A DNA stretch of 27,832 nt. Source: Firmicutes bacterium UBA4049. Lineage in GTDB: Bacteria > Bacillota > Desulfotomaculia > Desulfotomaculales > Nap2-2B. A program made the position numbers and the translations under genes. Below are positions 8,861-16,997 of this stretch, in pieces; position 1 is the stretch's first letter, and each line of letters opens with the position of its first letter. Location: assembly GCA_002382755.1 (NCBI GenBank), contig DFZT01000067.1, positions 1 to 27,832 of the forward strand. Reading direction: 5' to 3'. Below the pieces are notes generated by a model. The model did no database searches. It saw nothing but the letters and a program-made list of their open reading frames with translations, and had not been told where the DNA came from.

Positions 8861-9597
8861 TCATACATCCCAGTTATGAGCGGTATCAACAAATGTCTTA
8901 ATATTTTCCTCTGAAACTCCTCCTGCCGGATCACAGCCCGGCATTAAAATAAAACCTCCTTTCCCGGTTCCCTTCCTCAGGCATTCTTTGGTAGCTTCAA
9001 TCACCTCATGACAATCTCCAAATTCCAGAACATTAACAGGATCAACATTTCCTGCAATGCATATATGATCGCCAATCTCTATGATTGCTTTTTCGATATC
9101 TACTTTGGTATCTATGGACAAACAATCAACACCCGTCTCAGGAATAAGTTTCAGTCTGTCGCTTATATTGCCGCAAATATGCAGCACGACAGGTTTATCA
9201 AAACGCTTGACTGCCAGGATTACTCTCTTTAAATAAGGCAAGACAAACTCCTCAAAATGCCTTTTCGAGATCACATCTCCCGATGCGGTAGGATCAGCAA
9301 CAAATGCTCCTTGAACCAGTCCTTTCCCAATCATGGTTTCAAAATAGGCAATGGAGAGATTGGTAGTAAACTCGAGAATTTCATGGGCAAATTTCTTGTT
9401 TTTATACATTGCTCTTGAAAAATTCTCCAATCCGTATATCTGGGTAGCAAGCGTAAATGGGGCGCGGCCGCTTGCCAATACCAAATTGCTCTCCCCGCAA
9501 AGCTGTGTTAATTTCCTGGCGCTTTCGGCAAGCCAAATTATGTCGCTGTCTTTGACGACTAAAGAATAATCAAGATCATTTAAATCCTCCTCTTTTG
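8861..9597 (-). pseudogene. Methyltransferase (MtaA/MtbA/UroD family), 3' part, split by the element
   Basis: The 3' portion, about 243 codons, of a corrinoid-dependent methyltransferase gene of the uroporphyrinogen decarboxylase fold. The zinc-binding pattern of MtaA/MtbA-type enzymes is present: HICGN (His-x-Cys-Gly) and MPGCD near the C-terminus, so I call it a methyltransferase rather than a decarboxylase. The reading frame is open to the TCTTTTG repeat at 9591-9597 and meets a stop codon within the element just beyond it; it has no start of its own. Joined at TCTTTTG to the 5' part at 23876-24177 it gives one frame of 343 residues, reading SPLITKEEDLNDLDYSLV across the junction. Alone it could at most make a truncated protein from the TTG at 9484. 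Confidence 0.85.
9591..9597. repeat. attL: left copy of the 7-bp crossover repeat TCTTTTG
   Basis: TCTTTTG here and at 23876-23882 are the only positions at which the two halves of the methyltransferase gene join in frame with family-like sequence (TKE|EDLNDLD). A 7-bp overlap is the usual size for tyrosine recombinases. Confidence 0.75.
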
Positions 9598-9627
9598 AAA
9601 GTTGACGTTGGCATATTTATCCCAAAT

Positions 9628-9641
9628 TTACGGCACTTTAT
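9628..9641. repeat. 14-bp element-end repeat, left copy
   Basis: TTACGGCACTTTAT, matching TTACCGCACTTTAT at 23824-23837 in 13 of 14 bases and in the same orientation. It lies about 30 bases inside the left junction, the partner about 39 bases inside the right one. A likely recombinase or excisionase binding site. I considered it as the crossover itself but that would leave a stop codon in the rejoined gene. Confidence 0.55.
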
Positions 9642-9660
9642 GAGAATGCAGAGGGGTGGT

Positions 9661-9679
9661 TGGTGTTTATTTGGTGTTT
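9661..9679. repeat. 19-bp integrase arm-site repeat, left copy
   Basis: TGGTGTTTATTTGGTGTTT is identical to 23739-23757 in the same orientation. Each copy is itself a tandem pair of GGTGTTT separated by 4 bases, as expected for a dimeric or paired arm-type site bound by the integrase N-terminal domain. Confidence 0.7.
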
Positions 9680-9762
9680 GAATTTATTAAACAAAAATGA
9701 TTGAAATCGTACGGAAAGGCTCTATAAGCCCTAGATATTGGTGCTTGCAAGCCTTGCTTTTG

Positions 9763-9794
9763 ATTTTGGGTATATTTTCATTTAAACCCAAAAT
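9763..9794. promoter_or_regulatory. Palindromic candidate operator upstream of the cas operon
   Basis: ATTTTGGGT (9763-9771) and ACCCAAAAT (9786-9794) form a perfect 9-bp inverted repeat with a 14-base spacer. The right arm ends 15 bases before the TG of the extended -10 box at 9809-9817, covering where a -35 contact would lie. It could bind a regulator, perhaps the ancestor of the broken Xre-type protein encoded just downstream. As RNA it would be a hairpin without a U-tract, so a terminator is less likely. Confidence 0.5.
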
Positions 9795-9808
9795 AATTCA
9801 CTCATTCA

Positions 9809-9817
9809 TGATATAAT
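9809..9817 (+). promoter_or_regulatory. Extended -10 promoter for the cas operon
   Basis: TGATATAAT is a perfect extended -10 element (TG-N-TATAAT). No good -35 lies 16-18 bases upstream, which is common with extended -10 promoters. It precedes the Xre remnant and the cas genes on the same strand. Confidence 0.55.
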
Positions 9818-9858
9818 ACGAAACAAATATTCGTTTTTGAGGTTCTGCCAATGGCGCT

Positions 9859-9999
9859 ATGTTACTGTTAAAGCCATTGATAGACAAGAAAATGACGAAT
9901 GTTGAGCCTGCTGGAAAGTCAGGATTTAGCGCAAACATCATCACGCGCCTTAAAAGGGACAGTATAGTGGATTTCGTGCCGTATTATGCCGAAGATTAG
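9859..9999 (+). pseudogene. Degraded Cro/CI (Xre)-type regulator in front of cas5c
   Basis: A 46-codon frame that I read as a decayed small Xre-family helix-turn-helix gene. LIDKKMT...GKSGFSANIITRLKRD matches the usual first half of such 65-75 residue proteins (LIDKDMTKxxLxKxxGISxxxIxxLxRD). SIVDFVPYYAED resembles their usual end (DIMDFVP-). About 24 residues between these two parts, including the second half of the DNA-binding region, seem to be missing in frame, and the N-terminus also looks shifted. It ends 36 bases before cas5c. It could still be translated, but a working repressor is unlikely. Not verified by alignment. Confidence 0.5.
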
Positions 10000-10035
10000 T
10001 AATGCACCGAAAAAGATAAGAAAGGAGTGCAGCAT

Positions 10036-10641
10036 ATGATTGAAAAGGTGTATCAGGTCGCTTTTGAAATTGCAGGGCCTGCGGCAATGTTCACGCGGCC
10101 AGATACAGGATCTTCTCCAGTATCATATCCGGCCCCAACAAAATCGGCGCTTAAATCTATATTTGAATGCGTTGTCATGTCAAAAGAGGCGTATTTTGAA
10201 CCACAACGAGTCGAAATCTGTAATCCAATTGTATTCCATAAATACACGACAAACTATCGTGGACCTCTACGGAAAAGTGGAACTGGCAACTTTCAGATTT
10301 TCTCAACCGTGCTTGAGAATGTATGCTACAAAGTACATGGCGTGATTCTCTCATATTTGCCGCCTCAACGAAAAAACAATCCACAGCACCAATTACAGGA
10401 AGTTTTTATGCGAAGACTTGTATCTGGGCAACTTTACTCTACTCCTTTTCTGGGCTGGAAAGAATTTGTGCCAAATTATTTCGGCCCAATTCGCGCTGAC
10501 ACATTTGCAGATACATCCATTAACCTTACAATCCCGTCTATGCTTAACACGCTGTATGACAAACCGACTGATGGTACGGTCGCCCCGGAGTTTATGCAGA
10601 ATGTAAAGATAGAAGGGGGTGTTCTTCTATATGCTGAATGA
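10036..10641 (+). CDS. cas5c: Type I-C CRISPR protein Cas5c (Cas5d), crRNA endonuclease
   Basis: A 201-residue Cas5 of subtype I-C. In this subtype Cas5 replaces Cas6: it cuts the CRISPR repeat in the precursor RNA and stays on the 5' handle in the Cascade complex. Seen are an N-terminal beta-strand/RAMP segment (VYQVAFEIAGPAAMFTRPD), the early SYPAPTKSALKSIFECV helix and a C-terminal Cas5d-like ELK-free end. Length is slightly below the usual 210-240 residues. The ATG at 10036 has AAAGGAG 8 bases upstream; a GTG at 10027 falls inside that ribosome binding site. It is the first gene of the operon and overlaps cas8c by 11 bases. With no repeat array in the window, its RNA substrate must come from elsewhere. 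Confidence 0.85.
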   Translation: MIEKVYQVAFEIAGPAAMFTRPDTGSSPVSYPAPTKSALKSIFECVVMSKEAYFEPQRVEICNPIVFHKYTTNYRGPLRKSGTGNFQIFSTVLENVCYKVHGVILSYLPPQRKNNPQHQLQEVFMRRLVSGQLYSTPFLGWKEFVPNYFGPIRADTFADTSINLTIPSMLNTLYDKPTDGTVAPEFMQNVKIEGGVLLYAE

Positions 10642-12721
10642 GCTGTATGAACTCGCAGTTGCGTTAGATCATCATAGATTGTTAAAATCAGCAACACATC
10701 CGAACATAGGAACTGTCGGAAAAGCGACATGTATGCTTATTGAGCTGGATAGAAACGGTAATCCTCGTGCAGTAAGGATTTTGCAGAAAGATGAAACTTC
10801 ACGTTTATGGAAACATAGCAAGAAGAATCACAAATCCTTTCCGGCAATAAGAATTCAGAAGCCATTGTTGCCTATTGACGAGAGCAAAAGAATAGATGAA
10901 GAAATATGGAAGAAGGCAAACCTGACTCTAAAAAGCTCTCTGCTAAATTCCTTATGTTTTGATAAGTTGAATGAAGCTGATTCAGGCATCTGTATTTCCG
11001 ATTGGTCTATAAACGAACTGACGCCTGTTTTATCTAATGATGCTTACGAATTAGCCGCGCTTCGGCAACTAATCAGCTGTTTTCCAAAATCCAACGAATC
11101 AAAGCAGTTCTGCGAGAAAATAGTATTATTCCTGAAAAACTACATCTCAGCCTGCAGTGATGAAAGAATGATTGATTTTGTCAAGGAATTACTCTTGGGT
11201 ACATGGGATAAAAAATCAAAAAAGTATGTCGCAGGTTGTCTGACCTACTATGATGTGTATGAAACGAATGATTTTCACAATAAGGTGATTGCCCCTGAAA
11301 CCGCGCAAGCTTTGATTTCCCTGCTCAACAAAACAAAACTAATGGAAGCGCAAGAAGCAAATTCTCTGCGAGGTTTGCTTTCCGGAAAGCCTCAGGATAG
11401 CATAGGTAAGACATATCCCAATCCCAATCTTCCTATATTGGGACTCACCTATTTGTATGCGAAAAACTCCGACATTCCTTGCTTAATTCGTTACGGAATG
11501 AGCGACGCCAAAGCATTTCAGGCTGGAAAAGATGAAGTTGCGATGATCAGTGATGCCTTAGCGTTTTTGACTGACAAATCGAGAGAAAATAAATCATGGA
11601 AGGCTATGGCGGACAGTAATGGTGACAAGCCAAATTTACTACTGGCATATTTGACTGATGATCCTCAAAACGATGCCCTTTTGGCACAGATTCTGGACGA
11701 TCCGACGGACTACGAGGAATCGGAAACGGCATTTGATGCTCTGTGTCAACAAGTGCTCGGGAGCATTAAAAATATTTCAGATAAAAACCCCCAATCGAAA
11801 ATTAATCTGATCATACTGGGCACCCTCGATCCGGGACGCAAGCAGATCGTTTATGGCAATTCTCTTTCCGCACAGCGATTTCGTGATAACATGCTTGCTT
11901 GGGCGGAGGCGTCAAAAAACTATCCGCCGATTGTTGTTCGTGTCAAAGAGAAAACAGACATCCGACAATATAAACCTATATGTCCTGGGCCGAACGAAAT
12001 TTGCCAACTTATGAAATTATATTACACTCGTTCTGACTCTTCTAGACCGCTTAAACAAAGTGGTGTTTCGCTCCACGAGATCTATCAGCTGTATATGCCC
12101 CAATCCGATTCGGATTTTTTGGACGATGACCTCATTTCCAATATCATACATATAACAATCAGCAAAGTCCACTATCTATTGGGATCTATTGGACAGAAAA
12201 TGACAGCCGACTATGCGATCACCCCTGCGAATTCACTTTATAAGCAAGTCAAAAATGCACGTATTGCCATTTCTCTCATCTCGATTTTATTGTGGCGTCT
12301 TGGCGTCAGAAAGGAGAATTATATGTTGGATGCACCATTTAATGTCGGACAATTCCTAAAGCTTGCGGACATGCTACACAAGCAATACTGTGTGCAAGTG
12401 CGCAACGGAGGCGATGAAAAAAAGCCTCTTCCGACACAACTCATGGGCAATGAAATGCTTGCAATCGCCAGTGAGAACCCTATTGAAGGACTGAACCGCC
12501 TTAGAGAGCGCATGAAAATCTATCTGGCTTGGGCAGATACTGCAACAGGCGAGGATGCAGGCTTGGCCAAATGGATCCTTGCGCGATTCTCGGAAGTCAG
12601 CGCAAAAATTGTTCAAAATGAACTTCCTGAAAACTTTTCCGCTGCAGAGCAGGCACAAGTGCTACTGGGATACTTAGCCGCGATCCCTTATGAAAAAAAG
12701 GAGGATGAAAATAATGACTGA
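10631..12721 (+). CDS. cas8c: Type I-C Cascade large subunit Cas8c (Csd1)
   Basis: A 696-residue Csd1/Cas8c protein, the large subunit that in type I-C recognises the PAM and helps open target DNA. The start LNELYELAVALDHH, the segment NLPILGLTYLYAKNSDIPCLIRYG and the internal LIILGTLDPGRKQIVYG are in keeping with the family, and the length is normal or slightly long. The ATG at 10631 has GGGGGTG about 9 bases upstream and overlaps the end of cas5c; the frame start at 10619 is a GTG without a proper site. Its last 132 residues contain a separate Cas11c start (see that entry). The gene appears complete. Confidence 0.85.
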   Translation: MLNELYELAVALDHHRLLKSATHPNIGTVGKATCMLIELDRNGNPRAVRILQKDETSRLWKHSKKNHKSFPAIRIQKPLLPIDESKRIDEEIWKKANLTLKSSLLNSLCFDKLNEADSGICISDWSINELTPVLSNDAYELAALRQLISCFPKSNESKQFCEKIVLFLKNYISACSDERMIDFVKELLLGTWDKKSKKYVAGCLTYYDVYETNDFHNKVIAPETAQALISLLNKTKLMEAQEANSLRGLLSGKPQDSIGKTYPNPNLPILGLTYLYAKNSDIPCLIRYGMSDAKAFQAGKDEVAMISDALAFLTDKSRENKSWKAMADSNGDKPNLLLAYLTDDPQNDALLAQILDDPTDYEESETAFDALCQQVLGSIKNISDKNPQSKINLIILGTLDPGRKQIVYGNSLSAQRFRDNMLAWAEASKNYPPIVVRVKEKTDIRQYKPICPGPNEICQLMKLYYTRSDSSRPLKQSGVSLHEIYQLYMPQSDSDFLDDDLISNIIHITISKVHYLLGSIGQKMTADYAITPANSLYKQVKNARIAISLISILLWRLGVRKENYMLDAPFNVGQFLKLADMLHKQYCVQVRNGGDEKKPLPTQLMGNEMLAIASENPIEGLNRLRERMKIYLAWADTATGEDAGLAKWILARFSEVSAKIVQNELPENFSAAEQAQVLLGYLAAIPYEKKEDENND
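12323..12721 (+). CDS. cas11c: Cas11c small subunit, from an internal start within cas8c
   Basis: In type I-C systems the small subunit Cas11c is translated from an internal start inside cas8c. Here an ATG at 12323, in frame with cas8c (codon 565), is preceded by AAAGGAG with a 6-base spacer, a better ribosome binding site than that of cas8c itself. The product would be 132 residues, MLDAPFNVGQFLKLADML to the shared C-terminus, mostly helical and of the expected size for Cas11c. Its presence suggests the effector can assemble a full Cascade. The assignment rests on the known behaviour of the family plus this site. Confidence 0.65.
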   Translation: MLDAPFNVGQFLKLADMLHKQYCVQVRNGGDEKKPLPTQLMGNEMLAIASENPIEGLNRLRERMKIYLAWADTATGEDAGLAKWILARFSEVSAKIVQNELPENFSAAEQAQVLLGYLAAIPYEKKEDENND

Positions 12722-13595
12722 ACAAATCAACAGAGCAACCGGTTTATTGCTGATTGAAGCCGTCAATTCAAATCCCAATGGAGATCCCGACCGTGAAAGT
12801 GACCCACGCACCCGTCAGGATGGTCGTGGCGAAATTTCCCCGGTATCTTTCAAAAGAAAACTCCGTGATTTGGTGTTGGCGAAAAACTCGCCCATTTGGC
12901 AGGAGTTTGAGAAAGAACTTGGTTTGAATTTGAGTAGTGATTCCTATGATATATTTGAACAAAATAAAGTGAAATTTCAAGACTTGATAAAAATGAAAAC
13001 AGAAGATTTTTTAAGTATGTACTGGGATGCACGTGTATTTGGCTCAACTGTTCTTGAAAAAGAAGATGATGACAGCAATAATAAGCACATAGCCTCAGGT
13101 GTTGTACAATTCGGCTTGGGAGTATCAGTGGATGCTGTAAAAATAGAGCGCCTTTCTACAACCAAAGTTACCAACGAAGATGAGAATAAAAGCAAAAAGA
13201 TGGCGCCGCTTGCATTTCGCATTGTATCCTATGGATTGTACACCATGCCGTTCTTCATCAACGCTACCGCCGCGCAAAAAACGCATTGCACAAAGAAAGA
13301 TATTAAATTGCTTCTCAGACTGATCCCTCATGCTTATCCGGAAACCGCATCCTATGTCCGTCCCCAAGTGTTTATCCGTCATGCGTTTTATGTGGAGCAT
13401 AATCGTCCACGCGGAACCTTCAGCGACTTCAAAATAATCGAAGCACTGACACCGCGACGCATCGGAGGAGCAGCAGGGGCGGCGACTTCATGGAAGGATT
13501 ATGATGAAAAGCTGCTTTTTGAAAACATTGCTGGACTGAATAAATTGTTGGAGGGTAAAGCGTCGCCGGTAAAGGATTTAATGGGGCAGATGTAA
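12714..13595 (+). CDS. cas7c: Type I-C Cascade backbone protein Cas7c (Csd2)
   Basis: A 293-residue Csd2/Cas7 protein that forms the helical backbone along the crRNA. The N-terminal RATGLLLIEAVNSNPNGDPD, with its glycine/asparagine-rich loop NSNPNGDPD, followed by PRTRQDGRGEISPVSFKRKL, is the hallmark of Csd2. ARVFGS and IRHAFYVEHNR are also typical. The ATG at 12714 has GGAGG 9 bases upstream; the in-frame ATGs at 12690 and 12705 lie before or against that site. It overlaps cas8c by 8 bases and ends on the first base of cas3 (TAATG), so the operon is tightly coupled. It looks complete. Confidence 0.9.
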   Translation: MTEQINRATGLLLIEAVNSNPNGDPDRESDPRTRQDGRGEISPVSFKRKLRDLVLAKNSPIWQEFEKELGLNLSSDSYDIFEQNKVKFQDLIKMKTEDFLSMYWDARVFGSTVLEKEDDDSNNKHIASGVVQFGLGVSVDAVKIERLSTTKVTNEDENKSKKMAPLAFRIVSYGLYTMPFFINATAAQKTHCTKKDIKLLLRLIPHAYPETASYVRPQVFIRHAFYVEHNRPRGTFSDFKIIEALTPRRIGGAAGAATSWKDYDEKLLFENIAGLNKLLEGKASPVKDLMGQM

Positions 13596-15733
13596 TGTTA
13601 CTGGCGCATAGCTTGAGAAACGGAAAACCAGCCCAATCCTATCGCGATCATGTGACTGGGGTGGTCAAAAACGCATGTGAAAACATAGAGGCGATTTTAC
13701 CATTTATAAAACCGGGCAAACATGATGATTATCGCGCTATTGTAGCTGCTGCTGCTCTTTATCACGACTTGGGGAAGCTTGATCGGTTAAATCAAGCTGT
13801 GCTTTGTTGTGAAACAAAAGCGAATAAACTACCTGTTGAGCACCGTGATGCAGGAGTTAAATTCTTGCTTGATGATTGTCAGAGTAGAATTGCCGCAACA
13901 CTGGTTTACTCACATCATTGGCCCGGTCTTCCAAATATGATGGTAGAACGTTTGAAAGCTAACCCTTTTCGCTACATGGACGTAAAAGAACAAACAGATG
14001 CATACATAACTGAGTATTTGCGGCTGCATAATGAGGAAATTAAGGGTGTAGAATTAGATTCAACTCGGCTTTCTAAGCTTTCTTCAATGGAATACCGGAT
14101 ACTGCTAAGCTGCCTGGTAGACGCCGATTACTCTGATACATCGGGGGAACGGCTTGTCGTGTCTCCACTTCAATGGAAGCAACGTTTGCAACGACTCAAG
14201 CAATACGTTAATGATTTGCAGGCAGACGCTCCGGACACGAAGCGGAATCAGCTTAGGCGGCAAATGTTTGAGTGTTGCGAAAGTGCATCTGTCAGCGAGT
14301 CGCTGGAATATTGCGATAGCCCAGTCGGAACGGGAAAAACAACCGCCGTTATGGCGCATATGATACAAAAAGCAATTGCGCATAATCTTCGGCACATTAT
14401 CATTGTCCTACCGTTTACAAACATTATCTCACAGACCGTTGATGTGCTACGCAAAGCCATTGTTCTTGAGGGTGAAGACCCTTTTGTCATAGTAGCTGAA
14501 CACCACCATCAAGCTGATTTTGAAAACATCGAATTACGTCATTTGGCGTCAACCTGGACTGCGCCTGTTATTGTAACTACGGCCGTTCAGTTCTTTGAAA
14601 CGTTAGCAAGCAATATTCCGTCAAAGCTACGAAAACTCCATCAATTACCGGGATGCGGTATTATCATGGATGAAAGCCATGCGGCTTTGCCCTCAAAACT
14701 TATGCCTCCGGCCTGGAGATGGATTACTGAATTAACGGAGCAATGGGGTTGCCATTTTTGTCTATGCTCTGGAACCTCTTTTAAGTTTTGGGAAAACTTG
14801 ATTTTTCAAAATGTTTCCTCACGTACGGTCAAACCGATACTTACCTCGGAACTTACAAATGAACTGAGTGAATTTGAAAACAGCAGAGTTTGCATCAATG
14901 TGATGACAGAACAGCCTCCGCATTTTAGTAGCGTTCACGAATTGATTCGTTTTATCATGAGTTTTACCGGTTCGCGCCTTGTTGTGATGGATACTATACA
15001 ATCGGCGGCCTTTCTTGCCAAAACAATGCGTGGTGAGGGCTATGATGTGCTTCATCTTTCTACGGCGCTCACGCCAAGCGATAGAGAGCATGTTTTAGAT
15101 GAAGTAAAACGCAGATTGGATCCACGATTCTGTTACAACGACAACTGGACATTGATTGCCACAAGTTGCGTTGAATGCGGAATGGATTTTTCATTTCATT
15201 ATGGATTCTGCGAAATGCGATCTTTACAAAGCTGTTGGCAGCTTAGCGGGCGTGTCAGTAGAAATGGAGAATATAAAGACGGCACGGTGATTTGCTTTAC
15301 AATAACTGATGCTGGATTTCAACGGAATCCTGTGTTTGATATTCCGCGTTCCGTGTTTAATAAACAGATCGAATCTGGGGAATTAGCTACGCAAACCATT
15401 ACTGTGGCTGTCACTACAGGTTTCGATATGGAATGTAAGGAATCGGGAGGATTGCTAGATGAAATTTGTAAACTTGATAAGCAGTGTGCGTTTTTCGATG
15501 TAGCTGCGAAATTCCGTGTAATAGAAGATGACACAATAACAGTTATTGCCGACCAAAACCTTGCAGAAAAAATCAATATGGGTGAATATGTTACTCCGCT
15601 TGATTTGCAAAAGGGTAGTGTCAACCTGCGTCATACTGTCATAAGAAGTTTGTGTGTTGATGTAGCAGAGCTTCCTGTGTTATCACCCAACCAATATGAT
15701 AGCTTTCTTGGATATATGAAAACACTGGTGTAA
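13595..15733 (+). CDS. cas3: Type I-C Cas3 nuclease-helicase
   Basis: A 712-residue HD-nuclease plus SF2 helicase that degrades DNA marked by Cascade. The HD domain has H19, H57-D58 (YHDLGK), H83 and H107-H108, so the metal ligands are intact. The helicase shows Walker A SPVGTGKTT (242-250), DESH (359-362), SGT (392-394) and the arginine-finger motif QLSGRVSR (549-556). All catalytic motifs are present, so it should be active. Its start TAATG overlaps the cas7c stop. In most type I-C loci cas3 comes first, before cas5; here it is last, and where cas4-cas1-cas2 would normally follow there is instead about 490 bases with no gene. Confidence 0.92.
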   Translation: MLLAHSLRNGKPAQSYRDHVTGVVKNACENIEAILPFIKPGKHDDYRAIVAAAALYHDLGKLDRLNQAVLCCETKANKLPVEHRDAGVKFLLDDCQSRIAATLVYSHHWPGLPNMMVERLKANPFRYMDVKEQTDAYITEYLRLHNEEIKGVELDSTRLSKLSSMEYRILLSCLVDADYSDTSGERLVVSPLQWKQRLQRLKQYVNDLQADAPDTKRNQLRRQMFECCESASVSESLEYCDSPVGTGKTTAVMAHMIQKAIAHNLRHIIIVLPFTNIISQTVDVLRKAIVLEGEDPFVIVAEHHHQADFENIELRHLASTWTAPVIVTTAVQFFETLASNIPSKLRKLHQLPGCGIIMDESHAALPSKLMPPAWRWITELTEQWGCHFCLCSGTSFKFWENLIFQNVSSRTVKPILTSELTNELSEFENSRVCINVMTEQPPHFSSVHELIRFIMSFTGSRLVVMDTIQSAAFLAKTMRGEGYDVLHLSTALTPSDREHVLDEVKRRLDPRFCYNDNWTLIATSCVECGMDFSFHYGFCEMRSLQSCWQLSGRVSRNGEYKDGTVICFTITDAGFQRNPVFDIPRSVFNKQIESGELATQTITVAVTTGFDMECKESGGLLDEICKLDKQCAFFDVAAKFRVIEDDTITVIADQNLAEKINMGEYVTPLDLQKGSVNLRHTVIRSLCVDVAELPVLSPNQYDSFLGYMKTLV

Positions 15734-16221
15734 TCATTGCCGTGCCAAACGTTTAAAACAGGGTGTTATCCAGATAAACGAAACCTGCTGCGTCTCCATC
15801 GCTTAGCGCGATACTCATTCTTGGGGTACTCTACCCTGTGCGAATATCACTGTGCAACGTCCAAGGGAATCACGCCCAAAATCACGCTTTCAAAAGGGAG
15901 TATTGACCCTGTAAGGAGGGGCATCAATATTTCTACAACATTTCTCCTGGTGACCGCCGCCCCCCTTCGCGCGAAATTTCGCTAATTAAATAGGCCCATG
16001 GGGTATAAATATTTAGCAAAATACCGCGACAATTACTGAACCATGGGCATTAGAAGCCAATTCCTTTTGCGTAATAGTATATCAGGAAACCATATCGCTA
16101 AAGTCTGCATTCCTTCGTTTCTCCATGGTTGCAGATTTTTAATAACAGTACAGAAAAAACTTGCAATCTTCGCCGTACAGAGTGATGTATGTAGTACCAA
16201 AACAGAAAGGCGGTACTGCAT
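15734..16221. other. Gap after cas3: no gene, no array, several palindromes
   Basis: I find no credible gene here and no CRISPR repeats. Three symmetrical sequences stand out: GCGAAATTTCGC (15971-15982), a perfect 12-bp palindrome; GCCCATGG (15994-16001) facing CCATGGGC (16041-16048), about 40 bases apart; and AGTACC/GGTACT just before the next gene (about 16193-16217). The first half (15737-15985) is open in one frame but the translation shows no family I know. This is the place where cas4-cas1-cas2 and an array would normally be; they are absent rather than visibly decayed. Confidence 0.5.
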
Positions 16222-16881
16222 ATGGAAATGAAGATCGCATACAAAGTTAAAGGACAGGAGCGCCGGAAACTAGCGCAGGCCGTAGGCGAGGCATTGAAAG
16301 CAGTTCCCATATATAAGGGAGTCCCAATCTGTGCATACGAGATTGGCGAATGTGTACTGGACAGGCAGGGCACCCTCCTGATCGGCAGCAGCCTTGATAG
16401 GGAAACGGTCAGCAGCCTGATTGCTTTCCTGGAGGAGCGCGGATTTACTGGCGCAGACACAGCCAGCCAAGAGCATGGCGGCCTCATAATTTCCATGCCT
16501 AAGGATAGCTTCACCGACCAGGCGCTGGATAACCTTATGCGGTTGGCAGAGAGCAAATCCAACCTGCTCAAAAATGCCTTTGGCCCTGATTCACCAAAAC
16601 CAGTTATTACCGAGGACACGGTCAGCTTTCCGTGGTTTCCCGAAACCACAGAGCCGGACGAGGTTAACGCCTACACCCAGTTCGTTTACAAGCTGTGTGA
16701 AATGGCAAGAAACCAGAAGCGAGTGTTGGCCCAGATAACGGAAACCGACAACGAGAAGTATGCCTTCCGCTGCTTCCTCCTTCGGCTGGGCTTTATCGGC
16801 ACTGAGTACAAAACTGTACGGAAAATACTGCTCCGCAACCTGACCGGTGATTCCGCATTCCGGCATGGAGCAAAGAAGTAA
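16222..16881 (+). CDS. Mobile-element protein of the Firmicutes 'virulence protein' family, function unknown
   Basis: A 219-residue protein of a family often labelled 'virulence protein' in Firmicutes prophages, satellites and conjugative elements, with no demonstrated function that I know of. The end is the most recognisable part: SFPWF, DEVNAYTQFVYKLCEMA, NQKRVLAQ, then DNEKYAFRCFLLRLGFIGTEYK and LLRNLTGDSAFRHGAKK. The first 70 residues form a mixed alpha/beta region (AYKVKGQERRKLAQAVGEAL). There is no signal peptide or membrane segment. A weak AAAGGCGG lies upstream of the ATG. It is shorter than many relatives, which reach about 300 residues. It is convergent with the capsid gene and lies between cargo and packaging regions. 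Confidence 0.7.
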   Translation: MEMKIAYKVKGQERRKLAQAVGEALKAVPIYKGVPICAYEIGECVLDRQGTLLIGSSLDRETVSSLIAFLEERGFTGADTASQEHGGLIISMPKDSFTDQALDNLMRLAESKSNLLKNAFGPDSPKPVITEDTVSFPWFPETTEPDEVNAYTQFVYKLCEMARNQKRVLAQITETDNEKYAFRCFLLRLGFIGTEYKTVRKILLRNLTGDSAFRHGAKK

Positions 16882-16948
16882 TACAGCCAGCGGCTATGGT
16901 TGGCAGAAGACAAAGTAGCCATTGACCTGCATAAGAGCGTTTCATAAT

Positions 16949-16980
16949 AGTCACTGAATCCGGAATTGGATTCAGTGACT
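16949..16980. terminator. Perfect hairpin between convergent genes
   Basis: AGTCACTGAATCC and GGATTCAGTGACT form a perfect 13-bp stem around the 6-base loop GGAATT. It lies between the end of the gene at 16222-16881 (+) and the end of the capsid gene (-), so it probably stops transcription from both sides. There is no strong U-tract on either side. Confidence 0.6.
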
Positions 16981-16997
16981 GACAGACTTAATTACGA

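Noticed and set aside
8861..9484. The 207-codon frame starting at 9484 as a complete gene
   Set aside because: Its start is a TTG without ribosome binding site in the middle of the family domain; the reading frame continues upstream to the element boundary.
9695..9706. TGATTGAAATCG, resembling the GATTGAAAT end typical of type I-C CRISPR repeats
   Set aside because: The rest of a repeat (stem with GTCGC…GCG) is missing on either side and there is no second copy; most likely chance.
15737..15985. 82-codon plus-strand frame after cas3 as a possible cas4/cas1 remnant
   Set aside because: The translation shows no Cas4 cysteines, no Cas1 motifs, and no ribosome binding site.
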